DNA of 64,000 nucleotides from assembly GCF_040054535.1 (NCBI RefSeq), contig NC_090796.1, forward strand, positions 4,878,501 to 4,942,500. The letters are read 5' to 3'. Numbering within the stretch: position 1 is the first letter of the stretch; every line of letters starts with the position of its first letter. Position numbers and translations under genes: made by a program. The notes beneath the pieces are model-generated. The model was not told the origin of the DNA. It was given only the letters and a program-made list of their open reading frames with translations, and searched no databases. Of the stretch, positions 31,718 to 44,128 are shown in pieces. Source of the DNA: Antennarius striatus. Its lineage: Eukaryota; Chordata; Actinopteri; Lophiiformes; Antennariidae.

Positions 31718-34700
31718 ATAAACTTGTTCAGTGGATATTGTACAAATGGAGTTTATCTAAAAAAAAAATCTAAATAATGTAGGATATAAATACATATTTA
31801 TGGTGGACGATGGGCATGAACACCTCTACCAGCTGAGATGACAGTTTTGAGACTCTCGTGGTTTTAGTAAATACAATACAAATTTTATGGGCTTTTTTTG
31901 GTGTCTCTTCCGTTCTTGTCTTTGTGCATTTATGGGTGTTTGTGTTGAGGCTGCAGCTCCACACATCTGATCTGAATCTACCCATCATGCCGCAGTGCAT
32001 GAAAACTGGATGTCTTACAAGCCATTACCAGATTAATTTGATTCATATGTTTTCTTGGTGATATTTTTTTGTCCTTATCCTATGTCCAAATCTAAAAGCC
32101 TCAACAAACTCAGATGGTGGATGCAAGACATATTCTTGTAGGACTATTTGACCCATGACGGAGGGATATGCTCAACTGGGTGTGATTCGAGTTTTATGTT
32201 TGACAGAAGAAGAGAAGAGTGATCTCTTCACTGTGACCTTGAAACCCACATCCTCGGTTTCTTTCTTTTTTATTATTTAAGCATATCTTAATGTGGAGTG
32301 AAGTAAATTCAAGGAAAATATAGAAATCACTGTTCAGGTAGTAAAATAATCTAGAAGGAATATGCACTAGCATACATGGTATCACCGTGTCTCACGTTGT
32401 GTTGCATCAAAAGCTCGGCTAGCATCAGTTCGCTATCGTTTAGCTGGAGCTCTCCACTTTAGCAGTGTGGCGTAAGCTCCATAGAACACGGTAGCTATTT
32501 ATTCTTTTCATATGTTTGGTATGAAGTCTAATATTATTGTTTTATCATAATTAAACGTCAATTTCAAATTTTCAAGAATGATTTTGATGGTGTTTTAACA
32601 TATAAAGGCTAATGGAGCTGGAGGTCGCCATGGTTTAATGTCTCTTTATGTATGTAGTGCTCTCAACTAAACAGCAGGCAGCACTATCGGCTTGTTGAAA
32701 ACGGGAGCCGTGGTATTATTTCAGGATACAGAAAGCAAAATACTGTACCTGTATATCAACTTAGGCGCAGGCACGACATATTTTTGGAATTATATGACTT
32801 TTATATGACTTTATATTAAAAAAATAAATGAATCAAGCTTCTGTTGTTTAAATTTTTAGAGTACGGCACACTGTGAATATGATATATGGGTTTATATGTG
32901 GAAGGACACTGCAGTTATGTGATACAATGACTAAAATATGATGCATGTATGGAAAATCCATCATGTAACTTATTTTGTATGTACATAGTCACATATCCAT
33001 TGTGTAGTTAAATCATTGTCATGCAAATCTATTAATCTTGAATTAATCTGTAGCTGCTGAAATGTTTCACAGACTGGCTTATTTTCAATATCCGTAGCAC
33101 ATAAAAGAAAATGTTGAACTTGTATTATGTTTTTGCCCTAGATGGTAGCACAGCATGCCATCTTTGTGCTACACAATTGACAGCACATTCTCTCCAGTGC
33201 TGTTGTCTTCTCTTTTACCTAAGGCTGTTTGGCTACACATCTGACATTGTGCCTATGTGTTAATGACTTCACCTTGTGTTAAATTCTGAGGCAATTAGAG
33301 ACACATGGAAGGCATTTGCTGCAAGTGCTGGCCACCGCTACAACTCCATTTGAATGAATAATGAAGAGCAACACAGTCATAGGAAAAGTGGAAACATATG
33401 ACATGAGTGTCAAAATGAGCCCCAATGTCATGTGATTGTTTTAAAAAATGCATCTCTATTGCCTCTGATGACAAATAAAGAATGTCAGCAATTATTTTCA
33501 TCATTTTTAATAACCGTTTTATGTCCTTATAGTGTTTTTAACAAATAGTTGGCAAACAATGAGGAATGCAGCATTTGTCTCATGTCATCTCATTACATAG
33601 GTCTTAATATCTTTTTATGCTTAATATTATCAGTGTTTGAATGACTACATACACATTTCGGATAAATTATTTGTTTTGTTGCTGCACACTTTCATGGGTA
33701 TCTAGATTTGACTCTGCATCAGTTTTACATATATCTCCACCCACTGGCAGTACCAAAACTGACATGATTAAGACTCACAAAAATTAATGGACCACAGAAT
33801 CTTTGATGAAATCAAGAAAATGGCTTCAGAAGTTTAATGGAAGTGGTTAAAAATTGCTGGATCCGCCTGTTTTTCTGGATCCACTTCAGCATTACTTGGG
33901 TTCACCCTCTCCATATGCCAACCCTTCTACTGAAATAGGAGTGGTTCCTCAATGAAGAAGACAGTTACTAACAAATGAAAAAAGTAGTAATCACAGTGAA
34001 AAGATCACCTCATCAGGGTTAGCTAAAGATGCATAAACATGAAAAAATGTATCTCAATTTAAAGGAATTATTTTATCCTTCTAGTTTTGATATGTTATCC
34101 CTTTCTGGTTTGTGCTACGCTGCCTCTGTGCTACATCAGTTATGATTGAGACTACATTTTCACTGGTTATTCAGAGATCAGCGAATCTTCTCCCACATGA
34201 AGATAAGCTTTTCCACATGGAGACTTGATTTACTTTGATATTCCTGGGGACAAAAAAAATGCTCCTCTTATTTAGATGTTTTTCTATTTATTGAGGGGGT
34301 ATAGAGAGTGCAGCACAATTACAAAAGAGCCTCAATTAAAATTAATTTAGGGAGGGGGGGAGAACTGTTTTTCTTTATAAAACTTGTCCAGGAACAACAG
34401 GTCATTACAATCATCATCATATGTTTTTATGCTTGTATTCCAAACTGGCCAAAGAAGGAATGCCAGCATCAGGAGATGTGATCAGTCTGACATCTGTGCT
34501 GTAATTCTGCTGAAGAGCAGTGACGTCTGCTGCGGTGGTTCAGGAGGTCTCTACCGTATCAGGAGCATCTCAGGAACCTGATAAGATAGACGGGGGGAAA
34601 AAAAGGTGTTATATCCAGGTACGCAAGGGGATGAAAATTAGATCACAACCTTGACCTTTAAAAACTAGGTCAATGTCAAATTTTTACTTTTATACCTTTT

Positions 34701-34967
34701 TAGGCACAGATCTCTGAAACCTGATGAGATATAGCCACAAAACAAAAAACAACATTTTTAGGAAACCAGAGGCAGAAAAATGTGATGATGTTGTGGGACT
34801 CTCTGACTGCCTTGTTAATGTTGTTGCTATTATGTTTGTTTATTTTCTTTCTGGTATGAGCAAACATATAATGAAATCAACAGGCATGAACACAACAGCA
34901 TATAATGACTTCCAAGCAAGACATGCTTTCACCTGTGTCTGTTAGCTGATTGATGCAAAACATTAAT
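31718..34967. other. Intergenic
   Basis: 3.2 kb of AT-rich DNA without a supported gene, RNA or element. Confidence 0.5.
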
Positions 34968-35506
<539 letters not shown>

Positions 35507-37798
35507 CATGAAAAACTGATTTCCATTTTATTTGTGGTAAGCTGCATCAAAGGGCTAAGCAAGAAGAATTTATAGCACTTACAGTGCAAAGCTGAATCTT
35601 CACAGATTCACAGTGATTTCCTCTTTCAATGAAGTTCTGTCATTTGTTTAGTTTGTCTGATTTTAAGCAGAATTACTTAAATACTATTGGAAGAATTTAC
35701 ATCAAAGATGGACCAGAACATGTTCCAGAGATGATCAACTCATGGGGATGATCAGGATATGTTTTTTGTAAGTGATTGTTTAATGTCATGAAATAAAGCA
35801 GTTTGTGTCACTTTGTTTTATAACTTTGATACTATGCAAAATAGAATAGAAACAATTGGAAAAAAACTTCCATAAAAACACATTTACAGCCTTAGTGGTG
35901 TTTCGTCCTCTCATGTTTTCATTTTCAAAAAATTGGATGAGGCTTAAGTTTCAGTTGTGTGAATATTTTGACATTCTGAATTCTATGATCTGTAGTAGTT
36001 TTGCTTGAAGATTTACAAATTATAGAAGAATGAACCATTGGTGTTGGTTGAGTTATGCCATCACCAAGTTCTCATCCAAGAAGAACTCTATCATTAGATT
36101 TAACCAGATTCTAGAATTCAGAATTGGAAGCTGTACTAAAAAAAAAGACAAAACATTCAGGAGTTACTTGTTGACCTGATGCGTCTTGAGCATTATTATT
36201 CACATGATTTACATGGATAGAGACACATTTGTTTGATGTGGACACATTTTTTTCATTTTCTCGCATGTGTTGTCCCAAACAACAGATATGTCAGTTCACT
36301 GTCTGCCCCTTAGTCCTACATACACCTTCTCCATCTCACCTCCCACTTTGTAGCTTACCATCACAGACCAATCCAGACATAAGTTTTTCATAAATTGTTG
36401 TGTCATAAAACTGTCAAAAATCGTTTCAAGACAAATCATAGTAAGGCAAGCTGCAAATAAGGGTGTTCAGGAAAAAGGCAACCTGCTGAAGCACCAACAG
36501 GAGGAAAGACAGACGTGGATAGGGAATGACAGGAAGGATAGACTGACACAAGGAGAAAAGACAGACACTCAGATATAAAATAAAATGGCCAGGTTTCTGT
36601 AAGCCTCCATCACCATACCTGAGACGGGAGTATTAAATTAATGCTCACTGGAGCCATTAGAATGACTAAAGGATATCCTCCATTGGAGCTAATGAGGGCT
36701 TGAGCGTATGTGCTGGTCAGATGGAGACTACAGGACTTCCTGTTTCATTTTTCCATGTATGAAGAGCTGGTTTACATTAAAAAATGTCATTTGCTTGTTG
36801 GAAGAACTATTAAAGTTTTGGCTATGTGTAAAAGTGCAGTTTTAGTGCAAGCAAGTTTGGCTACATGCACATATTGTTTACCAATGTCTGTCTTATGTAC
36901 ACAGACTATCCTCTGAACCTAAGAAAAAAAAAAAGGGATTTTTTTTTTTTTAATTCCAACAAAGCACTAAAGTTTCAATGGTAGTCAACTTGTGGCTAAA
37001 AACTTTTGTTGATATGGAAGTCTGTTGATTTAACCTGATGCCATGAATAATAACCAAAATTCTTTGGATAAACAGCATCCTTTAAATCTGAGAAAAAGCT
37101 TTTGATTGGAGAATTATGATTTCACCTATATACGTACTAAATATGCACAACGTCTACATGAGACAATTATTATTATTTATTTTTTTTGTCGCTGTTGCAA
37201 ATCTGGTTAGTGCTGCAGCACCTATCTGGGGTCTATAGATGTAAATGGCAGCTAATCAGTTACGAAATAATCAATTCCATTATGTGCCAATTGCCAAAGC
37301 TAAAAGGTGATTCCCCTCACACAATAAAAGGAGTAAAAATAGTGCTAAACAGCTTGTGCTACACAGCTATCTTGACTCATGATAAACTTAAAACATGTCT
37401 GCCAACAACGCAAAACAATATGATTGATTTCCCCTTAATGTTTTTCATTCAAGTCAATTCAGCTTTACTCTCATTCTGCCATACATTTGTTCTACAAAGC
37501 ACTATGAGAATGATTCCCAGAGATCATGGGGCCCAGAGCAGAATAAATATGAATGTAAATATGAATCTCTTTGAATCATCTAAGACAAAAAAACCTCACA
37601 TAAAAAAGAAATTTATAACACACAATAGTGCAATTCAAACATGATTACTCACAGTGAGGAAATTATAAAATTGTATCTTAGCTAATCAAATCGCATCTCA
37701 TCTCATCTAAACTCGTCTCATTTCACCTCATTATATATTTGTAGAATACTGTAATCTCATGTCATCTCATTTTATCTTAACTTAGCTGATCTGATCTT
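35507..37798. other. Intergenic
   Basis: No supported gene. The last 130 bp are rich in TCTCA/ATCTC units, which form the target area of the next SINE. Confidence 0.5.
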
Positions 37799-37808
37799 AT
37801 CTCATCTC
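37799..37808. repeat. Probable 10-bp target duplication, left of SINE 2
   Basis: ATCTCATCTC recurs at 38230-38239. Because the neighbourhood is itself ATCTC-rich, chance identity cannot be excluded. Confidence 0.5.
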
Positions 37809-37810
37809 AT

Positions 37811-38229
37811 GGGGCGGCAGTGGCTCAGCGGTAGAGCAAAACGTCTTAAGACCAGTCATAGTCCAGCCATCGGTGGTTCGAATCCCACTCCCACGGACAT
37901 CTTCGGAGTGTGAGCTGACAGTGTGGGGTTCAGCTCACCTCCCAGCCACTGTCGAGGCGCCCCTGAGCAATGCGCCGTCCCCCCAACAAGATACTCATTG
38001 GGGCGCACCCCGAAGTTGCAACCCATCACTCTGCCTCCCCCAGTAATGTGTGATTATTAATCATGTGTGATTGCATTGCATTGATTGCCCCTAGTGTGTT
38101 TACAGGGGCCTATATACAGTGTTTGGGTGTGCTTTGCTACTAACACATATATACTGTATATGCATGTAAACACGAGTGTAAAGATAATTTCCCCGTTTGT
38201 GTGGACAATAAAGTGTGCTTTAATCTTTA
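37811..38229 (+). mobile_element. tRNA-derived SINE, copy 2
   Basis: Same family and orientation as copy 1: GGGGCGGCAG, A box TGGCTCAGCGGTAGAGC (37821-37837), B box GGTTCGAATCC (37875-37885), CAGCCACTGTCGAGGCGCCC, ACTCATTGGGGCGCAC. The tail is GATAATTTCCCC, GGACAATAAAGTG and a short TTTAATC repeat instead of ATT. Both RNA polymerase III boxes are closer to consensus than in copy 1. Confidence 0.82.
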
Positions 38230-38239
38230 ATCTCATCTC

Positions 38240-40623
38240 TTATTTATTTTTAAAATATTTACCTGTAAATGTAATAGTAAAGGCTTTTTTCAAGTGAGTA
38301 TTTCCGTTTTGAAGGGATCATATGTTATGGAATACAAAATGAAAATGACTTAAGAAAACCAGGATAGCTGTTTCTCATCTTTCCAGCATTTATGCTAGGC
38401 TACACTTGGTTGTAGCACAGAATATAGAATACAGAAATATATCCAAAATCAAGGCCTGATGTAATTCATAAAATCTCAAGTAAAAAGATACACATGGTGA
38501 AAGGTGACAGTGAACGTGTCTCACATTTATTTCAAAGAATCAACAGTTCTTAGTTGTTGGTGTTCTTTAGCTCTGAAGTAAATCATTCATCTCATTCAGA
38601 TTCCAGTTCTAATGTGGAGAAACAAAGAGTATTGAGCTCTACAGGCAGTGGGATTGCATGTGGGCCATTTATAATTTTTTTTTTCTTCTTTCTACACCCC
38701 ATTTCCCCTCCTATCCGGCACAGCGACCTCACCTTTCTGTCATTAAGTCAGCCAGACGCTACTTCATCTTGCAAATTGTTGCAGTGTAGATGATATTCTT
38801 GATTGCTAAAACACAGTAATTCCCCTGCATTTGTCCATTTGCAGTAGAAAGTTGTTCATAATATCCACTTGTTCCCTATTACACTAATTGTTAGCTGTAT
38901 GAGCCACCTGAACAGCTGTGGGTGTAAGATTTTGTTTAGATTTATTTTTGGTTTTTTTAGTTTTTTGATCACTTCATTTTCCTTTCCGTAGCTAACATCT
39001 GATTGGTGTGTGATTTTAACAGCATTATTCCCACTTTAACCAAGTGAAACTACACTTGATCCATTCATCAGGTGTCGCTCACCTTAACTACTCCTTTTCC
39101 TCTGTTTGCTAGCTTTAAATGTAATACTTCCTGTTTGTTCCAGAAGATTTTCCTTAGAAAACAAAGTAGGGATTTTGACAGCAACAAATAGTTGGGTGCC
39201 AATGTGTTCAGCCTTTTTAGTGCCAAAGATGGAAGAATGGAGGCCAACAATGAGTAAATGGTTGGAAGAACATTAAGACTGAGGGGGTATCTTAAAGGCA
39301 GATGGCACTGGTTAAAGTCTGGCTGGACAATGAGATCAAAACATCGATTAAACCATTTATTTCAACCAATCATAACAGCAACATGTTTATGCCTGTAGCC
39401 AAAGAAGAATCAATCACTTATGTGGAATTGTGCAGAAATTTTGTCCAACATGATGAACAAAATGTTGGGAAACATTTTGTATCCATGATATTCCAGCGGA
39501 AATTTTGTTTGAATTAATAAAGGAGAATTCTGTCATGCAGTGAATTACTGGCAATTTTTATGGATAAAAGAGCAGCCAAGTTCGAAATTTCCTAACAGTT
39601 AATTCAAAATACAATTTAAAATCAGTAAATGAATTACAGCTTGACAAATGAAGTCAATCAGAGAAAAATATATTGCAGTTACAATCATACAAAATAGGAG
39701 AGGGCATAGCGTAAGAACTTCCAGAATAGAAATGACTAAGTTTCTTTTTAGTGTTATCATATTTCATCCACTCAACCTGTTTATTTGCTTGCATAGTTTG
39801 TGACAAATGAAAATAAAAAGTAATTAACTTTAAATCAATAATTTAACATAAAAAACAACATGTGGCCTTAATACGTGTTTATTTTCCTAAGGATGACTTG
39901 GTTTGATGTCATGATCGTCACTTGTAATCACTTGGAGAAAAAATGATTATCATTGATTGTCCAAAAAATGTGTTAGCAGGCAGATTATTCACAAAATGAG
40001 TTGTGTATGTAGGGAATTTTTATCCAGACCTGCCTTCATCCATCATGAAATAGAAAACCTCTGAAAATGATCAACAAAAATGATGTATTTTTAAAACCCT
40101 TGAGTGTTTATCTAAAGATCATCAGTGTTGAAAGTGTTCATAGGCAGCAAGTTGCATTCACCATGGCAACTGTATGAGATTAAAATAAATCAGTGGTGTG
40201 TTTCAGCTATTTCTAGAGATATCATAGGAGCATGAGAAGAACTGCATCTTCAAATGGAGCCCTAGTGAAAGCTTAGTCTGGTAAATGATTATTTATGATT
40301 ATTTTGTACACAAGAGAGTTATTCTTTGTCCTTCCTGACATTCACACATCTCAACCATACTCAGACTAGATTTCCTGCTGTCCTTGTCTGTGGCTGTGTA
40401 ATGGACATATCATCTGGTCAAATCTACCCAATATCACAGTGACACACCGTCATTCTTAGCCTTGTTCATCTTTCTGCTGAATTTTTATATTGGATTCTAT
40501 TTGTTCATCTCCCATTTATGCTGTGTGTGGCTTCCACCTCCCCATCACTTCTCAGTCTTCATAAATTCAACTTCCTCAATTCATCAACCTCAGCAGAAAC
40601 ATCAGCTGCCACCACCACCAACA
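38240..40623. other. Intergenic
   Basis: No supported gene or element. A CATAAATT sequence near 40559 could serve the candidate exon that follows. Confidence 0.5.
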
Positions 40624-40672
40624 ATGATTCGACTCGATATCTTGCTGCTGCTAACTGCTACTGCTGCTCAAG
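40624..40672 (+). CDS. Candidate orphan first exon: signal peptide
   Basis: An ATG in good context (ACAATG, A at -3) opens MIRLDILLLLTATAAQ, a textbook secretion signal. It ends at CAAG|GTAGAT, a usable donor in phase 1, the commonest phase after a signal peptide. The next acceptor in phase is TACAG at 40821-40825, which leaves a frame open to 40939 with no recognisable domain. A good acceptor at about 41392 (CTATCTTTCAG) opens CQNPKAYRTYSKPNPQCG, but in another phase. I cannot name the gene, and a chance hydrophobic frame remains possible. Confidence 0.3.
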
Positions 40673-43600
40673 GTAGATGCACTTCAACACAACCTTGTCT
40701 GAGAGACTAATTACATATCATCCATAGTAGACAATTTTAGTTAATACACTGTCTCTGAAGATTTAAATTAAACCACTTATTTACAAATTAACAATTTATT
40801 GTGCATATTAATTTGAAAAATACAGGAATGGGTCTGCTGAAAGAACGGTTAGTGGGAACTTTCTTCACTTCCCTCTGTGGGCTTTTCAATGTGAGCCAAC
40901 ATCCTTCGTCTCCCCCAGCTCGTCTCATGTATATTAAGGTGTAATGGCCCAGTTGTTGTAGCTATGGCTCCAGTAGCTCCACACAACCAAGCACGTGGAG
41001 TGCAGATGTGTGGTACCGCTATATGCAAACACATGGATATTATGTGTATAAATGTGTGTGTATGGACCATGAGTGTCTGTGTGTCTCATGTTTCCAGATG
41101 AAGTGAGGGCTTATGTTATTTAAATTGGCTCATACATCATGCTACCAGCACTTTATTACTGAGGTCTCCTATCAGAACCACACATCTCCCGCTACTTTTT
41201 TGTATACTTTATTTGCATAAACTGGTCACTGGTTTGGAAAATGTTGCTCACAAATGATGTGAGAAAAACTGGAGCTTTGCCTATCTGCTACAATTTGTTC
41301 TTCCCATTTTCTTTACCGCAAAACCTGCAGAATGTGAGACTTTAGACGAAGGAAAAACAGAAGAAAAAAATGTTTAAATTTCTATCTTTCAGCGATCTGA
41401 TTGCCAGAACCCAAAAGCTTACAGAACCTACTCCAAACCAAACCCTCAGTGTGGGATATACTGAGGATTACATAACGTAGATCAAAGTACTTTCACACGA
41501 CAGAGGTTTTTCAGTCCTAATATAAAGAAAGAGATAACATGACTTGTAAGTACAGTATATGTAGTTTCAGTTGTTTTAACCACCAATGAGACCTGAACCA
41601 TCTTTTTGTGAGGTTACTTTATACTATTGGCATAATATTTATCTTTCTTGTCAGGCTTTTAAAAAAGCTTTGTGACAGAGATCTTCACGTTAAAGTAGGA
41701 ATGGCTGCATTTTACTCCATCATTAATGCAGGTGGGTGTGAAAATCCAAAGAGTCTAAATGCTGATTTTTAGTGCAGATAAAGCTCATGCAAATCATCTT
41801 TTACAGATCAACATGGAAGTCACAGGAATTGTAGAACACTGGTCCCTTCACTTCATTTATGAGCAGTTAGTCATACGAGGAGCCCAGTGACGCAAACCCA
41901 TCACCTATCCTTCAATGACACGTCAGTAGAACAGGCTCCATTTGTTTTGGGATAACTGCAAGTGTCAAAGTTCAAACCAAATTGAAAAGGAAGTGAAATA
42001 TTGAGGAGCTTTGACATATTTTGTCATGGATTAAACTTTGAAATCACAGTTAATAACCTTTTTAATGGTGCAATGCCCCTACATTGAACAAGTATTTCCA
42101 TATAAGTTACAGATTGAACATGTTTTGTCAATAACTTGTTAAAAGTAGTCAACTTTGTGATCTGATATGACCACTTCTTAAACTTTTTGTGAGGAACCTG
42201 ATGAAAGAGTGATTTATTTCACTCACAAGGATTGTGTGTGGACCCCGTGAACAGGCCAGTCCACTCTGCCCAGCATGAGCCATGAGGGTTGCGCCAGTTG
42301 TTATAAATATTAAAAAAAATGTTTGAAGCCTTATTTACAGACCATGACCAATAGCTTTTATCTTGAAAAATGTTATTCAATGAAGATCAGATTTCTTTCT
42401 AGCTTTTTATGCAATTTGCCTCCAGTCCTCAATGTGTTTCTTATTGGTCTCACCCGCCTTTAAATGATCTGAAACATAATAGGATGCTCTGTCCTTCTTT
42501 CAAACTTAAAATCAACTTCTTTTTTGCACTTGCTACTCAGTGGTTTCAGAGGTGTGAAAAAATGGAAGCATCTGCATGAAGTAAAGTACTTGTGCACATA
42601 TGAAGTCCTGATGCACATATAATGCTTCAAAGTATTTTCTAGCTTGTAGGATAAATCATACAACACTGAATTGTGTTTTCTCCTTATAGTCCTAAGAGCA
42701 CCATAAAGATAATTTTTCTTCACCACTGGACCAACAGTGGAAGGCACTTTTTTTTTCTACCATTGAGACATCCAAGAGTCCAAATTTACAGCTCACAGGG
42801 TTGATGGAGGAAACATTTCTAATGGACTTTGGAGCAGTCATGTCCTGTGGGCACATGGTGTTACATTAGGCAGGGAGAGTCACATTTTACACAGACTCAT
42901 TAACAATTCAGAGACTCACACCTATAAAGGTTCTGCCAACATGTTCTTATTTTTTAGAAGGTACCAACCTAAGTGTTAGGCGGTTCTGGAGGCTGCTTTC
43001 TCTGCCCGTAATTTTATATTTTACGACAAACATTAATTGGGTTCTTATATACCAATTTTATTCTGCATTAGAGCAAAAAAAAAAACAAAACCCACTAAGT
43101 CAACCTTTAAAGAAAGAGATTTCCAACCAGCAACCATATTTTGCAATATTGGTTTATGCCTTTGCTATTAAATCTGACATCATCTTGTGTTTTTGAGGAA
43201 AAAACTGAACATATTTTGGCAGCAGGGTGGAGGTAGCTAACTGAGAACTCATAGATATACCTTGAGAAGAACGTGTCACTCTCAAGGTGAAGTATATGCC
43301 TTCAAAACAGTATCTTTGGGTTCAATAGACCTCCACTCTGGCTTCACTATAACAGTACAGCCAATCTACTCATCCTCTGCGAAAAAGAAGAACCAAATGG
43401 ATCTGAGTGTGGATTAGAAGGATGAGCTGTTGTATTGATGTATGATTTTATGCCATTGATTACAAATGATAAAACACTGGTGAAGTGTTACACATCTCGG
43501 TGCAGGAAGAGGCTGGATTTGCTGCTCAGCAGCCTCTTGTGACAGTCTAGTCCTTAACAGGATGTCCTTGAGTTAAATATCGGGGCACCGAAACTCTTTT

Positions 43601-43684
43601 CATGTCATCTTAAATACAAAAAAAACATAAAGTCTATGCAAAACGATAATGCATAAAACCCTAATGGAAGAGGATAAAGAAACC

Positions 43685-44128
43685 TTACATGCTGAATTGT
43701 GGTTGGTTTTCCTTATTTCTCATTGATGGTGCAGGAGTGGGATTTGGGATGGGGAACCTGATCCTGGCCCTTAGCTCCTCTCTGAGAGGAGAGGGACATA
43801 TGGAATGCATCCACTGCATACATCCATTTTTCATCATCACCCTCCTCTCCTTTCCCCATTGTTGTGCTAGGTTCCTAATGGGACTGTGGTTGAACGTTTC
43901 TGCGCCAAATTCTCTGCACTCTTTCATCCCCATAACCCCAGGAATAGCTCCTGTCTTCTCAAGTGCTGCCTGAGAACGTATGGCCACAGCATTAAGTCTT
44001 GAAATGAGTAGTTTCGGTCTGAAGAAATCTCCAAAGGTGTTGTGAGTTAACTGGGACTTGCAGACCTTTAGGTTGTGTGTGTGAAGGTTCCCCATAAGGG
44101 ATGATTTAATGTGAACTCTGTTATTCAC
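43685..44128 (-). CDS. Unassigned open frame, possible exon
   Basis: A 147-codon frame unusually open and GC-richer than its AT-rich surroundings, with mixed composition (for example FFRPKLLISRLNAVAIRSQA, and KTGAIPGVMGMKECREFGAE). It ends beside CAT|GTAAGG, a strong donor-like sequence, and starts near an AAAACAG acceptor-like sequence without a good pyrimidine tract. I recognise no domain. It may be a lineage-specific exon, a decayed retrocopy or chance. Confidence 0.25.
   Translation of the reverse strand: MNNRVHIKSSLMGNLHTHNLKVCKSQLTHNTFGDFFRPKLLISRLNAVAIRSQAALEKTGAIPGVMGMKECREFGAETFNHSPIRNLAQQWGKERRVMMKNGCMQWMHSICPSPLREELRARIRFPIPNPTPAPSMRNKENQPQFSM

Noticed and set aside
42240-42300. 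GC-richer patch with short open frames (GACCCCGTGAACAGG)
   Set aside because: Frames close within 25 codons and no splice sites frame a plausible exon.
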